From an uncultured Pirellulaceae bacterium (lineage in GTDB: Bacteria; Planctomycetota; Planctomycetia; Pirellulales; Pirellulaceae), in the NCBI GenBank assembly GCA_947258905.1, contig CAMYKF010000005.1, positions 1 to 7,507 on the forward strand: a stretch of 7,507 bases of DNA, read 5' to 3'. The notes beneath the pieces were generated by a model, which was not told the origin of the DNA, did no database searches, and saw only the letters and a list, made by a program, of their open reading frames with translations. Shown piece after piece: positions 1 to 5,581 of this stretch. Every line of letters starts with the position of its first letter. The first letter of the stretch is position 1. Position numbers and translations under genes: made by a program.

Positions 1-515
1 AAATGGTCGAGGGAGTCCAGCTGCAACTGAACGGCTTGCATCACACTTGGGTGGGCGATCTGGTGATCACGCTGACCGGGCCGGATGGATCGATTGCCAC
101 CGTATTCAATCGCACCGGTTCCCAGTTTTTGCACGACGATTCCAACCTGGTGGCTCTGGATGAAAACCAGGAACCGAGCGCATACATTTTCGATGAAAAT
201 GCCTCGGGTGACTGGTGGACGGAGGCCAGTCTGGGCGACACGAATTATGAAATGCGTCCAGGTGCCTACCGGCCTTCGGATGATTCAGGTGCCTACGTCA
301 GCATGAATGCCCAGTTCGTAAACAAATCGTCTCAGGGCACCTGGACCTTGAATGTCTCGGATAATCTGGGTGGCGATTCAGGAGCGTTTGACGGCTGGTC
401 CTTGACGCTGTCCTCATCCGCTGTGCCCGAGCCGGGTACGGGTTGGTTCCTGCTGGGCGGACTGTGCGTCGCAGGACTGCGTCGCCGCCCACGCCGCTGT
501 TTGGACTCGTTTTAA
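1..515 (+). CDS. Secreted protein with P-domain and PEP-CTERM tail (5' partial)
   Basis: This is the C-terminal part of an exported protein. Residues 13-30 from the first Met (HHTWVGDLVITLTGPDGS) and 112-136 (GTWTLNVSDN, then GDSGAFDGWSLTL) are the hallmarks of the P-domain (P/Homo B) found at the end of subtilisin-like proprotein convertases and in many secreted bacterial proteins. Residues 141-165 form a PEP-CTERM signal: VPEPG, a short hydrophobic stretch and an RRRPRR cluster, which in this family directs sorting and removal by an exosortase. The frame is already open at the window edge, and the ATG at position 3 falls inside the P-domain, so it is probably an internal Met and the start lies upstream. 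Whether a protease or adhesive domain precedes it cannot be seen. The gene converges with queA. Confidence 0.85.
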   Translation, partial: MVEGVQLQLNGLHHTWVGDLVITLTGPDGSIATVFNRTGSQFLHDDSNLVALDENQEPSAYIFDENASGDWWTEASLGDTNYEMRPGAYRPSDDSGAYVSMNAQFVNKSSQGTWTLNVSDNLGGDSGAFDGWSLTLSSSAVPEPGTGWFLLGGLCVAGLRRRPRRCLDSF

Positions 516-540
516 CCGCAAGCCGCAGGCGTGCGCGGTT
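514..540 (+). terminator. Hairpin between convergent genes, possible terminator or dispersed repeat
   Basis: The arms AACCGC (514-519) and GCGGTT (535-540) pair perfectly, and the loop holds a smaller GCC/GGC pairing (522-524 with 528-530). The hairpin overlaps the stop codon of the PEP-CTERM gene and lies 24 bases from the queA stop. There is no real T-tract on either side, so termination is an inference from position. The loop sequence AGCCGCAGGCGT resembles a short palindromic repeat that I recall as common in Pirellula-type genomes. Confidence 0.4.
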
Positions 541-564
541 TCCGAGCTGACGCGCTGTCGTGTG

Positions 565-1635
565 CTAGACGATCAGCATGGCATCGCCGTAACTAAAGAA
601 GCGGTATTCCTGCTCGATGGCCTGGCGGTAAGCCTCGACCATCAATTCACTGCCGCCAAAGGCGCGTACCAGCACCAGTAATGTGGTGCGTGGCAGGTGG
701 AAATTGGTGATCATGGCGTCGACCAGCCGAAACTCATGGCCCGGGCGAATATACAGATCCGTCGTGCCTTGCCAGGGTTGTAATGGCATGGATCGGGCAA
801 CCGTTTCGAGCAAGCGAACCGACGTCGTGCCGACTGCAACGATACGCCCACCGGCTTCGCGAGTCCGCTGCAACATGTCGATGGTCGGCTGCGCGATGAC
901 GCCGGATTCGGAGTGCATTTCATGAGCTTCAATCGTTTCGGTAGCGATGGGCCGAAAGGTCCCGGTTCCCACATGCAATGTGACGCGGCAGATATTCACG
1001 CGGGCATCCATCAGTCTCCGTAACAGCCGATCGGTGAAATGCAAACCTGCCGTGGGGGCGGCAATCGATCCGGGGGTTCGCGCAAACACGGTCTGGTAAT
1101 CTTCGACATCGGCGTCGGTCATATTGCCGTCGCGTATGTAGTGCGGTAACGGGACGCGCCCAACGTCTTGCAGGAAATGTTCCATTGATTGCATCGAATC
1201 CGGTTTCACGGCCCAGCAGCCGCCTTCCAGTTTCGTCAGCATGGTCAGTCGCGCGCGATCCAGTCCCTCACGATCCTGCAGCGTCACGGTTTCGCCTGGT
1301 TGAATGCGGCCGCGTGTTTTGCACATGACCTTGATCACTCCGGTGTCCGTATCGTGATCGAGATACAGTCCTTGCCAGCGACCGCCGGTCCTGGTGCGGT
1401 AGCCAACCAGCTTGGCCAGAATGACTTTCGTCTCATTCAATACCAGACAATCGTCGGGGCGCAGATAGTCCGACAAGTCACGAAAGTGAGCGTGATCAAT
1501 CGAATGCCGGACCCGATCGACAATCATCAGCCGGGCGTCCTCACGATTTCGCACCGGCTGCTGCGCGATCAAATGCCGCGGTATCTGAAAATCGTACTGT
1601 TCGGCAGGTGTCTGGCCGGCGACTTCGGGGTTCAT
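565..1635 (-). CDS. queA: S-adenosylmethionine:tRNA ribosyltransferase-isomerase QueA
   Basis: QueA transfers and isomerises the ribosyl part of SAM onto preQ1 at position 34 of tRNAs with GUN anticodons, giving epoxyqueuosine; it acts in the cytoplasm. At 356 aa it has the usual length. Family motifs appear in order: YDFQIPRHLIAQQP (14-27), LVLNETKV (64-71), YQTVFARTPGSIAAPTAGLHF (split at 180-186 and 187-200), TLHVGTGTFRPI (219-230), the H-E-M-H-S-E motif (238-243), VGTTSVRLLET (268-278), TNFHLPRTTLLVLVRAFGG (310-328) and the C-terminal YGDAMLI (349-355). The ATG at 1635 is chosen because the conserved core begins only 13 residues later. No Shine-Dalgarno site precedes it; the transcript instead reads ACCTCCTT there. 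It is transcribed away from rsmH. No other queuosine gene is visible in the window. Confidence 0.97.
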   Translation of the reverse strand: MNPEVAGQTPAEQYDFQIPRHLIAQQPVRNREDARLMIVDRVRHSIDHAHFRDLSDYLRPDDCLVLNETKVILAKLVGYRTRTGGRWQGLYLDHDTDTGVIKVMCKTRGRIQPGETVTLQDREGLDRARLTMLTKLEGGCWAVKPDSMQSMEHFLQDVGRVPLPHYIRDGNMTDADVEDYQTVFARTPGSIAAPTAGLHFTDRLLRRLMDARVNICRVTLHVGTGTFRPIATETIEAHEMHSESGVIAQPTIDMLQRTREAGGRIVAVGTTSVRLLETVARSMPLQPWQGTTDLYIRPGHEFRLVDAMITNFHLPRTTLLVLVRAFGGSELMVEAYRQAIEQEYRFFSYGDAMLIV

Positions 1636-1965
1636 GCAAGGAGGTCCTGAAACAGGATGGGATCAAGCAGCCCATAATCTGTCATTTGCCCGCCTGCGAC
1701 CAGACCCGACAAGGGCCTGGGAACGGCCCGGCAGGGACCGGGAGGGGTGGACGGCGAGGCGATCTGCTAGCGGATTTGGCGTCTGGGAAGCCCTTGCGGG
1801 CCGGGTCCGGGACAGGGCCAGCCGGGGCCCAAAAAATTTTAAGACCAGCCTCCAGAACGGGTTGCGGTAAATGGCCCCCGGATTTCGCCACATTCTCGTT
1901 GACGCAATATGCTCAATGGATATGTTTGGAGTGACGGGAAATCACACGGCCAGGCGGGTCACTCT
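1636..1965. other. queA-proximal half of the divergent intergenic region, no supported gene
   Basis: No convincing gene is present. The short open frames on both strands give Arg/Gly/Pro-rich translations typical of GC-rich non-coding DNA. The stretch is strongly G-rich on the plus strand between 1713 and 1830 (G-quadruplex motif listed separately). It also has small GGGCC/GGCCC hairpins at 1713-1729 and 1815-1830, the second followed by AAAAAATTTT (1831-1840). A queA promoter should lie here, but I found no clear -35/-10 pair on the minus strand. Confidence 0.6.
1798..1827 (+). other. Predicted G-quadruplex motif
   Basis: Four GGG runs at 1798-1800, 1803-1805, 1809-1811 and 1815-1817 are separated by loops of 2, 3 and 3 bases (CC, TCC, ACA), and a fifth run GGGG follows at 1824-1827. 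This meets the usual definition of an intramolecular G-quadruplex. A looser cluster of five G-runs lies nearby at 1713-1747. A competing duplex hairpin (GGGCC 1815-1819 with GGCCC 1826-1830) uses the same bases. It lies on the plus strand between the divergent queA and rsmH genes; any regulatory effect is inference. Confidence 0.5.
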
Positions 1966-2013
1966 CAACACGGCTTTTACCGATTTCAGACGGAAAAAAC
2001 CGTGTTGAAATCG
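1966..2013 (+). repeat. Two overlapping, mutually exclusive inverted repeats
   Basis: Arm pair A is CAACACGG (1966-1973) with CCGTGTTG (2000-2007), extended after one mismatch by TTTT (1975-1978) with AAAA (1995-1998). Arm pair B is CGATTTCA (1981-1988) with TGAAATCG (2006-2013). B's left arm sits inside A's loop and its right arm overlaps A's right arm by two bases, so both cannot form fully at once. The element lies 330 bases upstream of rsmH. It could be a protein-binding site, an RNA switch or a relic of a small mobile repeat. Confidence 0.55.
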
Positions 2014-2088
2014 ACTTTCGCGAGGCCAGAACTCTGGTCGCTGCGCCGTTGGCAATTCCCGTTGCCCCGTTCGCCGAACACTGAAACA

Positions 2089-2115
2089 CGCCATGCCATT
2101 CGCATGGTTATGGCG
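2089..2115 (+). repeat. Stem-loop in the rsmH upstream region
   Basis: CGCCAT (2089-2094) pairs with ATGGCG (2110-2115), and CCAT (2096-2099) pairs with ATGG (2104-2107). This gives a 10-bp stem with a 1/2-base internal loop and a TCGC tetraloop. It is the first of three consecutive hairpins before rsmH. Confidence 0.55.
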
Positions 2116-2118
2116 TCC

Positions 2119-2143
2119 GCAAATTGCGTCCTCCGTAATTTGC
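2119..2143 (+). repeat. Stem-loop with TCCTC loop upstream of rsmH
   Basis: GCAAATTGCG (2119-2128) pairs with CGTAATTTGC (2134-2143) as a 10-bp stem including one G-U pair, with loop TCCTC (2129-2133). It starts four bases after the preceding hairpin. The pyrimidine loop resembles an anti-Shine-Dalgarno sequence, which may be chance. Confidence 0.55.
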
Positions 2144-2153
2144 ACCGCTGCTT

Positions 2154-2194
2154 CAGGCATGTTGTCGGTCCAGGCCACAAGCCGACAACGCCTG
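2154..2194 (+). promoter_or_regulatory. Long stem-loop, candidate antiterminator
   Basis: CAGGC (2154-2158) and GTTGTCGG (2161-2168) pair with CCGACAACGCCTG (2182-2194), giving 13 bp interrupted only by a two-base AT bulge, with a 13-base loop. Its right arm contains the left arm of the terminator-like hairpin at 2181-2201, so the two structures exclude each other. That is the layout of an attenuator. No known riboswitch consensus was recognised, so the trigger, if any, is unknown. Confidence 0.45.
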
Positions 2195-2211
2195 TCGCGG
2201 CATTTTTGTTT
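2181..2211 (+). terminator. Candidate intrinsic terminator upstream of rsmH
   Basis: GCC (2181-2183) pairs with GGC (2199-2201), and GACA (2184-2187) pairs with TGTC (2193-2196). The stem is 7 bp with a two-base bulge and a five-base loop, followed at once by ATTTTTGTTT (2202-2211). Such a site would either end a small RNA made from the hairpin-rich region or attenuate read-through into rsmH 133 bases downstream. The stem is modest, so this is a candidate only. Confidence 0.45.
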
Positions 2212-2343
2212 CCATTCTCATTACGGCGATTGCCATTGATTCAGTTTGCGCACCCCGTACGTTTCGCACGCTATCCAAACAATCGTTCCCGGTTGTCGCT
2301 GATTACAACACGACTGTTGCGTGTACCTGGCCATAATAGTCTG
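2212..2343 (+). promoter_or_regulatory. Immediate rsmH upstream region with -10-like box
   Basis: CATAAT (2332-2337) matches the TATAAT -10 consensus at five of six bases and ends six bases before the rsmH ATG. If used, it would give an almost leaderless transcript. No convincing -35 box stands 16-18 bases upstream of it. No Shine-Dalgarno sequence is present before the ATG. A weak ACACG/CGTGT hairpin (2308-2312 with 2320-2324) lies just upstream. Confidence 0.3.
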
Positions 2344-3243
2344 ATGACCGAACCGCCCGCCAATCAAACCACTGCCCATGTACCTGTCTTTCCGCAGGAG
2401 ATCGTCGATGCGCTGCAAGCTGCGCCGGGGCAAACCCTTGTTGATGGAACTTGTGGCGGAGGTGGACACACCGAATTGCTAGCGAACTGCGTTGGGGGCA
2501 CGGGCGTAGTGTTGGGCGTAGATCGCGATCCGGCTGCTGTCGAGCGTTGCGCGCTTCGTTTATCGGGATTGCCGGTAAAACTGGTCGTTGGTAACTTCGC
2601 CGACATTCCTGAAATTGTGCAGTCTGTGGGACTCGTGCCCGTTGACGGAATTTGCCTGGACCTGGGATTGTCCAGTGACCAGCTGGCCGACGACGAGCGC
2701 GGATTCAGCTACCACAGCGAAGGGCCTCTGGATCTGCGATTTGATCGCGATCAGGGTTCCCCGGCGTGGAAGCTGCTGGACCGATTGAGTGAGAAGCACC
2801 TTGCGGATCTGATTTATCAGTACGGAGAGGAACGGTACAGCCGACGCATCGCACGTGAGATCGTTTCGCGGAGGAGGCAGCAACCTGTCCGCACCGCCGA
2901 ACAACTGGCCGGGCTGTTGCGACGGGTTGTGCCCCGTTCAAAACATCACTCGATCGATCCGGCGACACGCACGTTTCAGGCACTGCGAATTGCCGTGAAT
3001 GATGAATTGAAATGGATCGAGGTGGCCGTTCGACGGTTACCCGGCATCCTTGCCATTGGCGGACGCCTGGCAGTAATCAGTTTCCATTCACTCGAGGACC
3101 GGATTGTCAAAAACACGTTTCGCGATCACCCGCAACTGAAAGTAATTACACGCAAAACCATCCGGCCAACGGCAGAGGAAGTGGCCGCGAATCCGCGGAG
3201 TCGCAGCGCGAGGCTAAGGATTGCCGAGCGAGTGGACGAGTAA
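2344..3243 (+). CDS. rsmH: 16S rRNA (cytosine-1402-N4)-methyltransferase RsmH
   Basis: RsmH (MraW) uses SAM to methylate N4 of C1402 in the decoding centre of 16S rRNA. The 299-aa product has the family motifs in order: HVPVFPQEIV (12-21), SAM-binding VDGTCGGGGHTELL (33-46) with GVDRDP (58-63), DGICLDLGLSSDQL (101-114), RGFSYHSEGPLDLRFD (119-134), YGEERYSRRIAREIV (160-174), TRTFQALRIAVNDEL (208-222), ISFHSLEDRIVK (245-256) and the C-terminal NPRSRSARLRIAER (283-296). Length is normal (family about 300-315). The ATG at 2344 is chosen because the family core starts 11 residues later; the in-frame extension back to 1909 looks non-coding. No mraZ precedes it here. The next gene starts 10 bases after the stop, suggesting co-transcription. 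Confidence 0.97.
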   Translation: MTEPPANQTTAHVPVFPQEIVDALQAAPGQTLVDGTCGGGGHTELLANCVGGTGVVLGVDRDPAAVERCALRLSGLPVKLVVGNFADIPEIVQSVGLVPVDGICLDLGLSSDQLADDERGFSYHSEGPLDLRFDRDQGSPAWKLLDRLSEKHLADLIYQYGEERYSRRIAREIVSRRRQQPVRTAEQLAGLLRRVVPRSKHHSIDPATRTFQALRIAVNDELKWIEVAVRRLPGILAIGGRLAVISFHSLEDRIVKNTFRDHPQLKVITRKTIRPTAEEVAANPRSRSARLRIAERVDE

Positions 3244-3253
3244 GGAAGCAAGC

Positions 3254-4465
3254 ATGCCATCGAAACAGTCCGAAATGAGTGAGGCATTCGTTCGCGAAAT
3301 GCGCATCGGCCTTGGGGTCGTGGGCGTGCTGACCGTGGTCTTCCTGTATGTGGCCATTGGCCGGCTCAGCGGATGGTATCGGCCTGCTCCACTGGCCTTT
3401 GAACAAGAGCCGAAAAACATCCCCGTAGCCGCGGCGCCGGAAACCGCCCAGCGGTCCGATCCAGTGCAATATCAGCAGGCCTCGACTCCGCCTGCGACGT
3501 CGGCTTCGCCTCGATTCCAGCCGCCGGAACCCGTCGTGGATCCGGTCCACCAACGGAGCACCTCAACCGAACCCCCGGCCATCGTACCCACCATTGAAAT
3601 CCCTGATCGCCCTCGCAGCACGAGTGTGCCGGCCATTTCGGGTAGCGAATTCAGCGCTCCGGGCAACGAATTCAACGCTCCGCCGGCGCTACCGAAAGTC
3701 GACACCAGCCGGGACGCCATGTCGCGATCGACTCCGTTTGCACCGGACAGGTTACAGCCCGTCAACTCGTTGCGTCAGCCAGCGGCACCGACCCCGCAGG
3801 CAGTGACAAGACGAAGTCCAGAGCCACCGGAAGACGCAACCGACGAACTCGATGATCTCGAATTGCCGGTTGTGGAACTGCCGCCGGAACTCGAGATGCC
3901 GCAAACCGATCTGCCTCATACCAATTTGCCACAGGCAGAATTGCCACAAGTCGAGCGACTGGCCAGCCAGCTGCAGGATACGCAAAACATGGTGCAGCAA
4001 GCGTCGGCCGTCGAGTCAGCGGTGGACAAACCGATCGAGACGCCGCGGCCGATGCAGGTGTTGGTGAAACGCGACGAAAGTTTCTGGTCGGTCGCCCAGC
4101 GAGTTTATGGCGATGGCCGGTATTTTCATGCACTGTTCCAGGCTAATCGCAATCGCATCGCCACGTTTAATGATCTGCCGCCGGGCGTCAAGCTGTTAAC
4201 ACCGCCAATCGAGGAGTTACAGGAGCGATGGCCCGAATTGTGTCCGCGAGTCAGCGAGGACGCGGAGCCGGTTTCAACGACCACCGCGGCTGCGGGAATT
4301 CATACCACCGGCGAACAGGAATCGCTGTTCGAGATCGCCGGTGAACGACTTGGCCAGGCGTCGCGGTATCTGGAGATCTACGAGTTGAATCGCGACCTTC
4401 TGCCGGCCAACGTCGCGCCCGATGCCGTGCTGCCCGCCGGCTTGCGTTTGCAGCTGCCCGACTAA
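3254..4465 (+). CDS. Bitopic protein with Pro-rich linker and two C-terminal LysM-like domains
   Basis: The product is 403 aa and probably anchored in the cytoplasmic membrane with its C-terminus outside, where LysM domains typically bind peptidoglycan. A short basic and polar N-terminus leads to one membrane segment (about 18-36, IGLGVVGVLTVVFLYVAIG). A long Pro/Ser/Thr/Glu-rich low-complexity linker (about 40-265) follows, then two LysM-like modules: about 267-318 (ESFWSVAQRVYGDGRYFHAL, then N and LPPGVKLLTPP) and about 349-402 (ESLFEIAGERLGQASRYLEI, then LPAGLRLQLP). The ATG at 3254 is preferred over the in-frame ATG at 3221 because TAAGGA (3241-3246) is a good Shine-Dalgarno at the right distance; the 3221 start would overlap rsmH. 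Its position right after rsmH is where ftsL sits in classical division clusters. A cell-wall or division role is inferred from context and domains only. Confidence 0.88.
   Translation: MPSKQSEMSEAFVREMRIGLGVVGVLTVVFLYVAIGRLSGWYRPAPLAFEQEPKNIPVAAAPETAQRSDPVQYQQASTPPATSASPRFQPPEPVVDPVHQRSTSTEPPAIVPTIEIPDRPRSTSVPAISGSEFSAPGNEFNAPPALPKVDTSRDAMSRSTPFAPDRLQPVNSLRQPAAPTPQAVTRRSPEPPEDATDELDDLELPVVELPPELEMPQTDLPHTNLPQAELPQVERLASQLQDTQNMVQQASAVESAVDKPIETPRPMQVLVKRDESFWSVAQRVYGDGRYFHALFQANRNRIATFNDLPPGVKLLTPPIEELQERWPELCPRVSEDAEPVSTTTAAAGIHTTGEQESLFEIAGERLGQASRYLEIYELNRDLLPANVAPDAVLPAGLRLQLPD
3641..3682 (+). repeat. 21-base tandem duplication in the linker
   Basis: Two adjacent 21-base units, 3641-3661 and 3662-3682, differ at only four positions and encode GSEFSAP and GNEFNAP. 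They lie within the low-complexity linker of the LysM protein and look like a recent in-frame duplication. Confidence 0.7.
3857..3955 (+). repeat. Degenerate Leu-Pro repeat in the LysM protein linker
   Basis: From LELP (residue 202) to QVE (234), the linker repeats a Leu-Pro or Met-Pro pair about every five residues (DLPHT, NLPQA, ELPQV). The coding DNA shows matching 15-base periodicity, for example two copies of TTGCCACA at 3935-3948. An acidic, Pro-spaced stretch like this is expected to be extended and unfolded, acting as a spacer across the periplasm. Confidence 0.55.
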
Positions 4466-4484
4466 ACGGCGGCCCCTGGTTTGG

Positions 4485-4490
4485 TACACT
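4485..4490 (+). promoter_or_regulatory. Possible -10 box upstream of the YpsA-like gene
   Basis: TACACT, in the context GGTACACTAT, matches the -10 consensus at four of six bases and lies in the 61-base gap after the LysM gene. No good -35 box is visible at the expected distance (4462-4467 reads CTAAAC). The gene could also be read through from rsmH. Confidence 0.25.
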
Positions 4491-4526
4491 ATCGCGCTTG
4501 AGTGGATTGGTTGAAACCGTGAGCGG

Positions 4527-5021
4527 GTGGTTGGTTCGCTGAGTAGTCTTGTGCAAAAAATTGTTTCAGGTGGTCAGACGGGTGTCGACCGCGCGGCACT
4601 GGACGCGGCTATTGAGCTGGGCATTCCTCATGGCGGATGGTGCCCTCAGGGCCGCAAGGCTGAAGACGGCTCAATTCCCGAGCAATACCAGTTGAGCGAA
4701 GCGACCTCGGCCGATTACGCCTTTCGAACCGAGCAAAACGTCATTGATTCCGATGGCACACTGATTCTGTACTTCGGCTCGATGACCGGCGGAACGCGGC
4801 TGACCTGGAAGATGACCAAAAAACACGACCGTCCCTGCCTGACCGTCGATCTGCGTCTGGAAGACTTCGATGCCATGATTGACGGTACACGCGGCTGGAT
4901 CAGGCATTGCGGGATCGGAGTGCTGAACGTGGCCGGGCCCCGGGAAACCAGTATCCCGGGGATCGGCGTCATGGCGCGCGAGTTCCTGACGCTGGTGCTG
5001 GATGAAGAAGTCGACCAGTGA
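4527..5021 (+). CDS. Putative molybdenum carrier / YpsA-like Rossmann-fold protein
   Basis: This 164-aa protein belongs to the putative molybdenum-carrier family (cpYpsA-like), part of the YpsA/SLOG group of Rossmann-like nucleotide-ligand-binding proteins. Visible motifs are the N-terminal glycine-rich loop KIVSGGQTGVDRAALDAA (11-28), GGWCPQGRKAEDG (36-48), RTEQNVIDSDGTLI (67-80), TGGTRLT (87-93) and VLNVAGPRE (132-140). The family name comes from a structural analogy; the real ligand of most members is unknown, so molybdenum binding should not be assumed. No molybdenum cofactor gene is nearby. The start is uncertain: GTG at 4527 gives the full length, but GTG at 4551 (QKIVSGGQTG) is equally plausible and neither has a Shine-Dalgarno site. 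It converges with the PSP1 gene, 25 bases apart. Confidence 0.85.
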   Translation: MVGSLSSLVQKIVSGGQTGVDRAALDAAIELGIPHGGWCPQGRKAEDGSIPEQYQLSEATSADYAFRTEQNVIDSDGTLILYFGSMTGGTRLTWKMTKKHDRPCLTVDLRLEDFDAMIDGTRGWIRHCGIGVLNVAGPRETSIPGIGVMAREFLTLVLDEEVDQ

Positions 5022-5046
5022 CTTCAGGGCTTTGAGTTATTCGGCC

Positions 5047-5577
5047 TTACGACTTGCAGGCCTCTCGAACGGTGCAGGTGCCGCAACCACTGGATCCGCA
5101 GCCCGCAGCTCCCGTTCCGCAATCGGGTCCGCATCCGGCAGCCAGCGTTTCGGCGAACTGACGAAATTTGACCTTCGCTTCATAGGTCTCGGCGAGTTGA
5201 CTGGTGATGGCGTCCAGTTCCGGCGTGACTTCGCCGAGGAAATAAAAATACAGACTTTGTCCATCGAATAGATGCTCGACATCGACCAGCGTGGCGTTGA
5301 TGCCTCGCTCGATCAAAAGTTGCCGACAGGCGGTAAAGGCCCGCTCGCGAAACCGTTCGATGCGTTGAATCAGTAAATGATCTTCCGGCGTGACGCGACG
5401 CAACAAATCACCATCGACTTGCCCGGTTTCGCAATCCACGTGCGTCAAAACCTCGCCGACTTCCAGTCCGCGAACGGTTCGGCAAATCACCTCTGTCCCG
5501 CGGCCACGCACGCGATGATCGACGGCTTCAAACCGTCCGATCGAGCCAAGCAATCCCATTTGGACCAGGTGCACCAT
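5047..5577 (-). CDS. PSP1 C-terminal-domain protein with Cys-rich tail
   Basis: A 176-aa cytoplasmic protein of the PSP1 family, whose members include Bacillus YaaT (RicT). The N-terminal part has the family's RGTEVICRTVRGLEVGEVL (26-44). The middle holds DHLLIQRIERFRERAF (66-81) and LLIERGINATLVDVEHLFDG (87-106). The PSP1 core continues with LYFYFLGEVTPELDAI (109-124) and VKFRQFAETL (136-145). The last 28 residues contain six cysteines (149, 153, 160, 165, 168, 174) spaced with Gly, suggesting metal or Fe-S binding, though that is inference. The ATG at 5577 is four bases after the upstream stop; an alternative ATG at 5601 would overlap the propeller gene. It looks co-transcribed with that gene. 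Biochemical function is unknown in this branch. Confidence 0.82.
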   Translation of the reverse strand: MVHLVQMGLLGSIGRFEAVDHRVRGRGTEVICRTVRGLEVGEVLTHVDCETGQVDGDLLRRVTPEDHLLIQRIERFRERAFTACRQLLIERGINATLVDVEHLFDGQSLYFYFLGEVTPELDAITSQLAETYEAKVKFRQFAETLAAGCGPDCGTGAAGCGSSGCGTCTVREACKS

Positions 5578-5581
5578 ATCA

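Noticed and set aside
1189..1650. 153-codon plus-strand open frame antisense to queA
   Set aside because: It is a shadow of the well-supported queA gene and has no recognisable motif.
1608..1934. Short coding frames in the queA-rsmH gap (both strands)
   Set aside because: Arg/Gly/Pro-rich, low-complexity translations in several overlapping frames are typical of GC-rich non-coding DNA.
1966..2013. H-type pseudoknot formed by the interlocked repeats
   Set aside because: The connecting loop would have zero bases to cross a 12-bp stem, which is sterically impossible; alternative hairpins are the better reading.
1909..2343. In-frame 145-codon N-terminal extension of RsmH
   Set aside because: The translation matches no RsmH feature, the family core begins just after the ATG at 2344, and the stretch is occupied by hairpins and a terminator-like site. 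It is open by chance.
5002..5271. 89-codon plus-strand frame over the PSP1 gene
   Set aside because: It lies opposite the conserved PSP1 coding sequence and only mirrors it.
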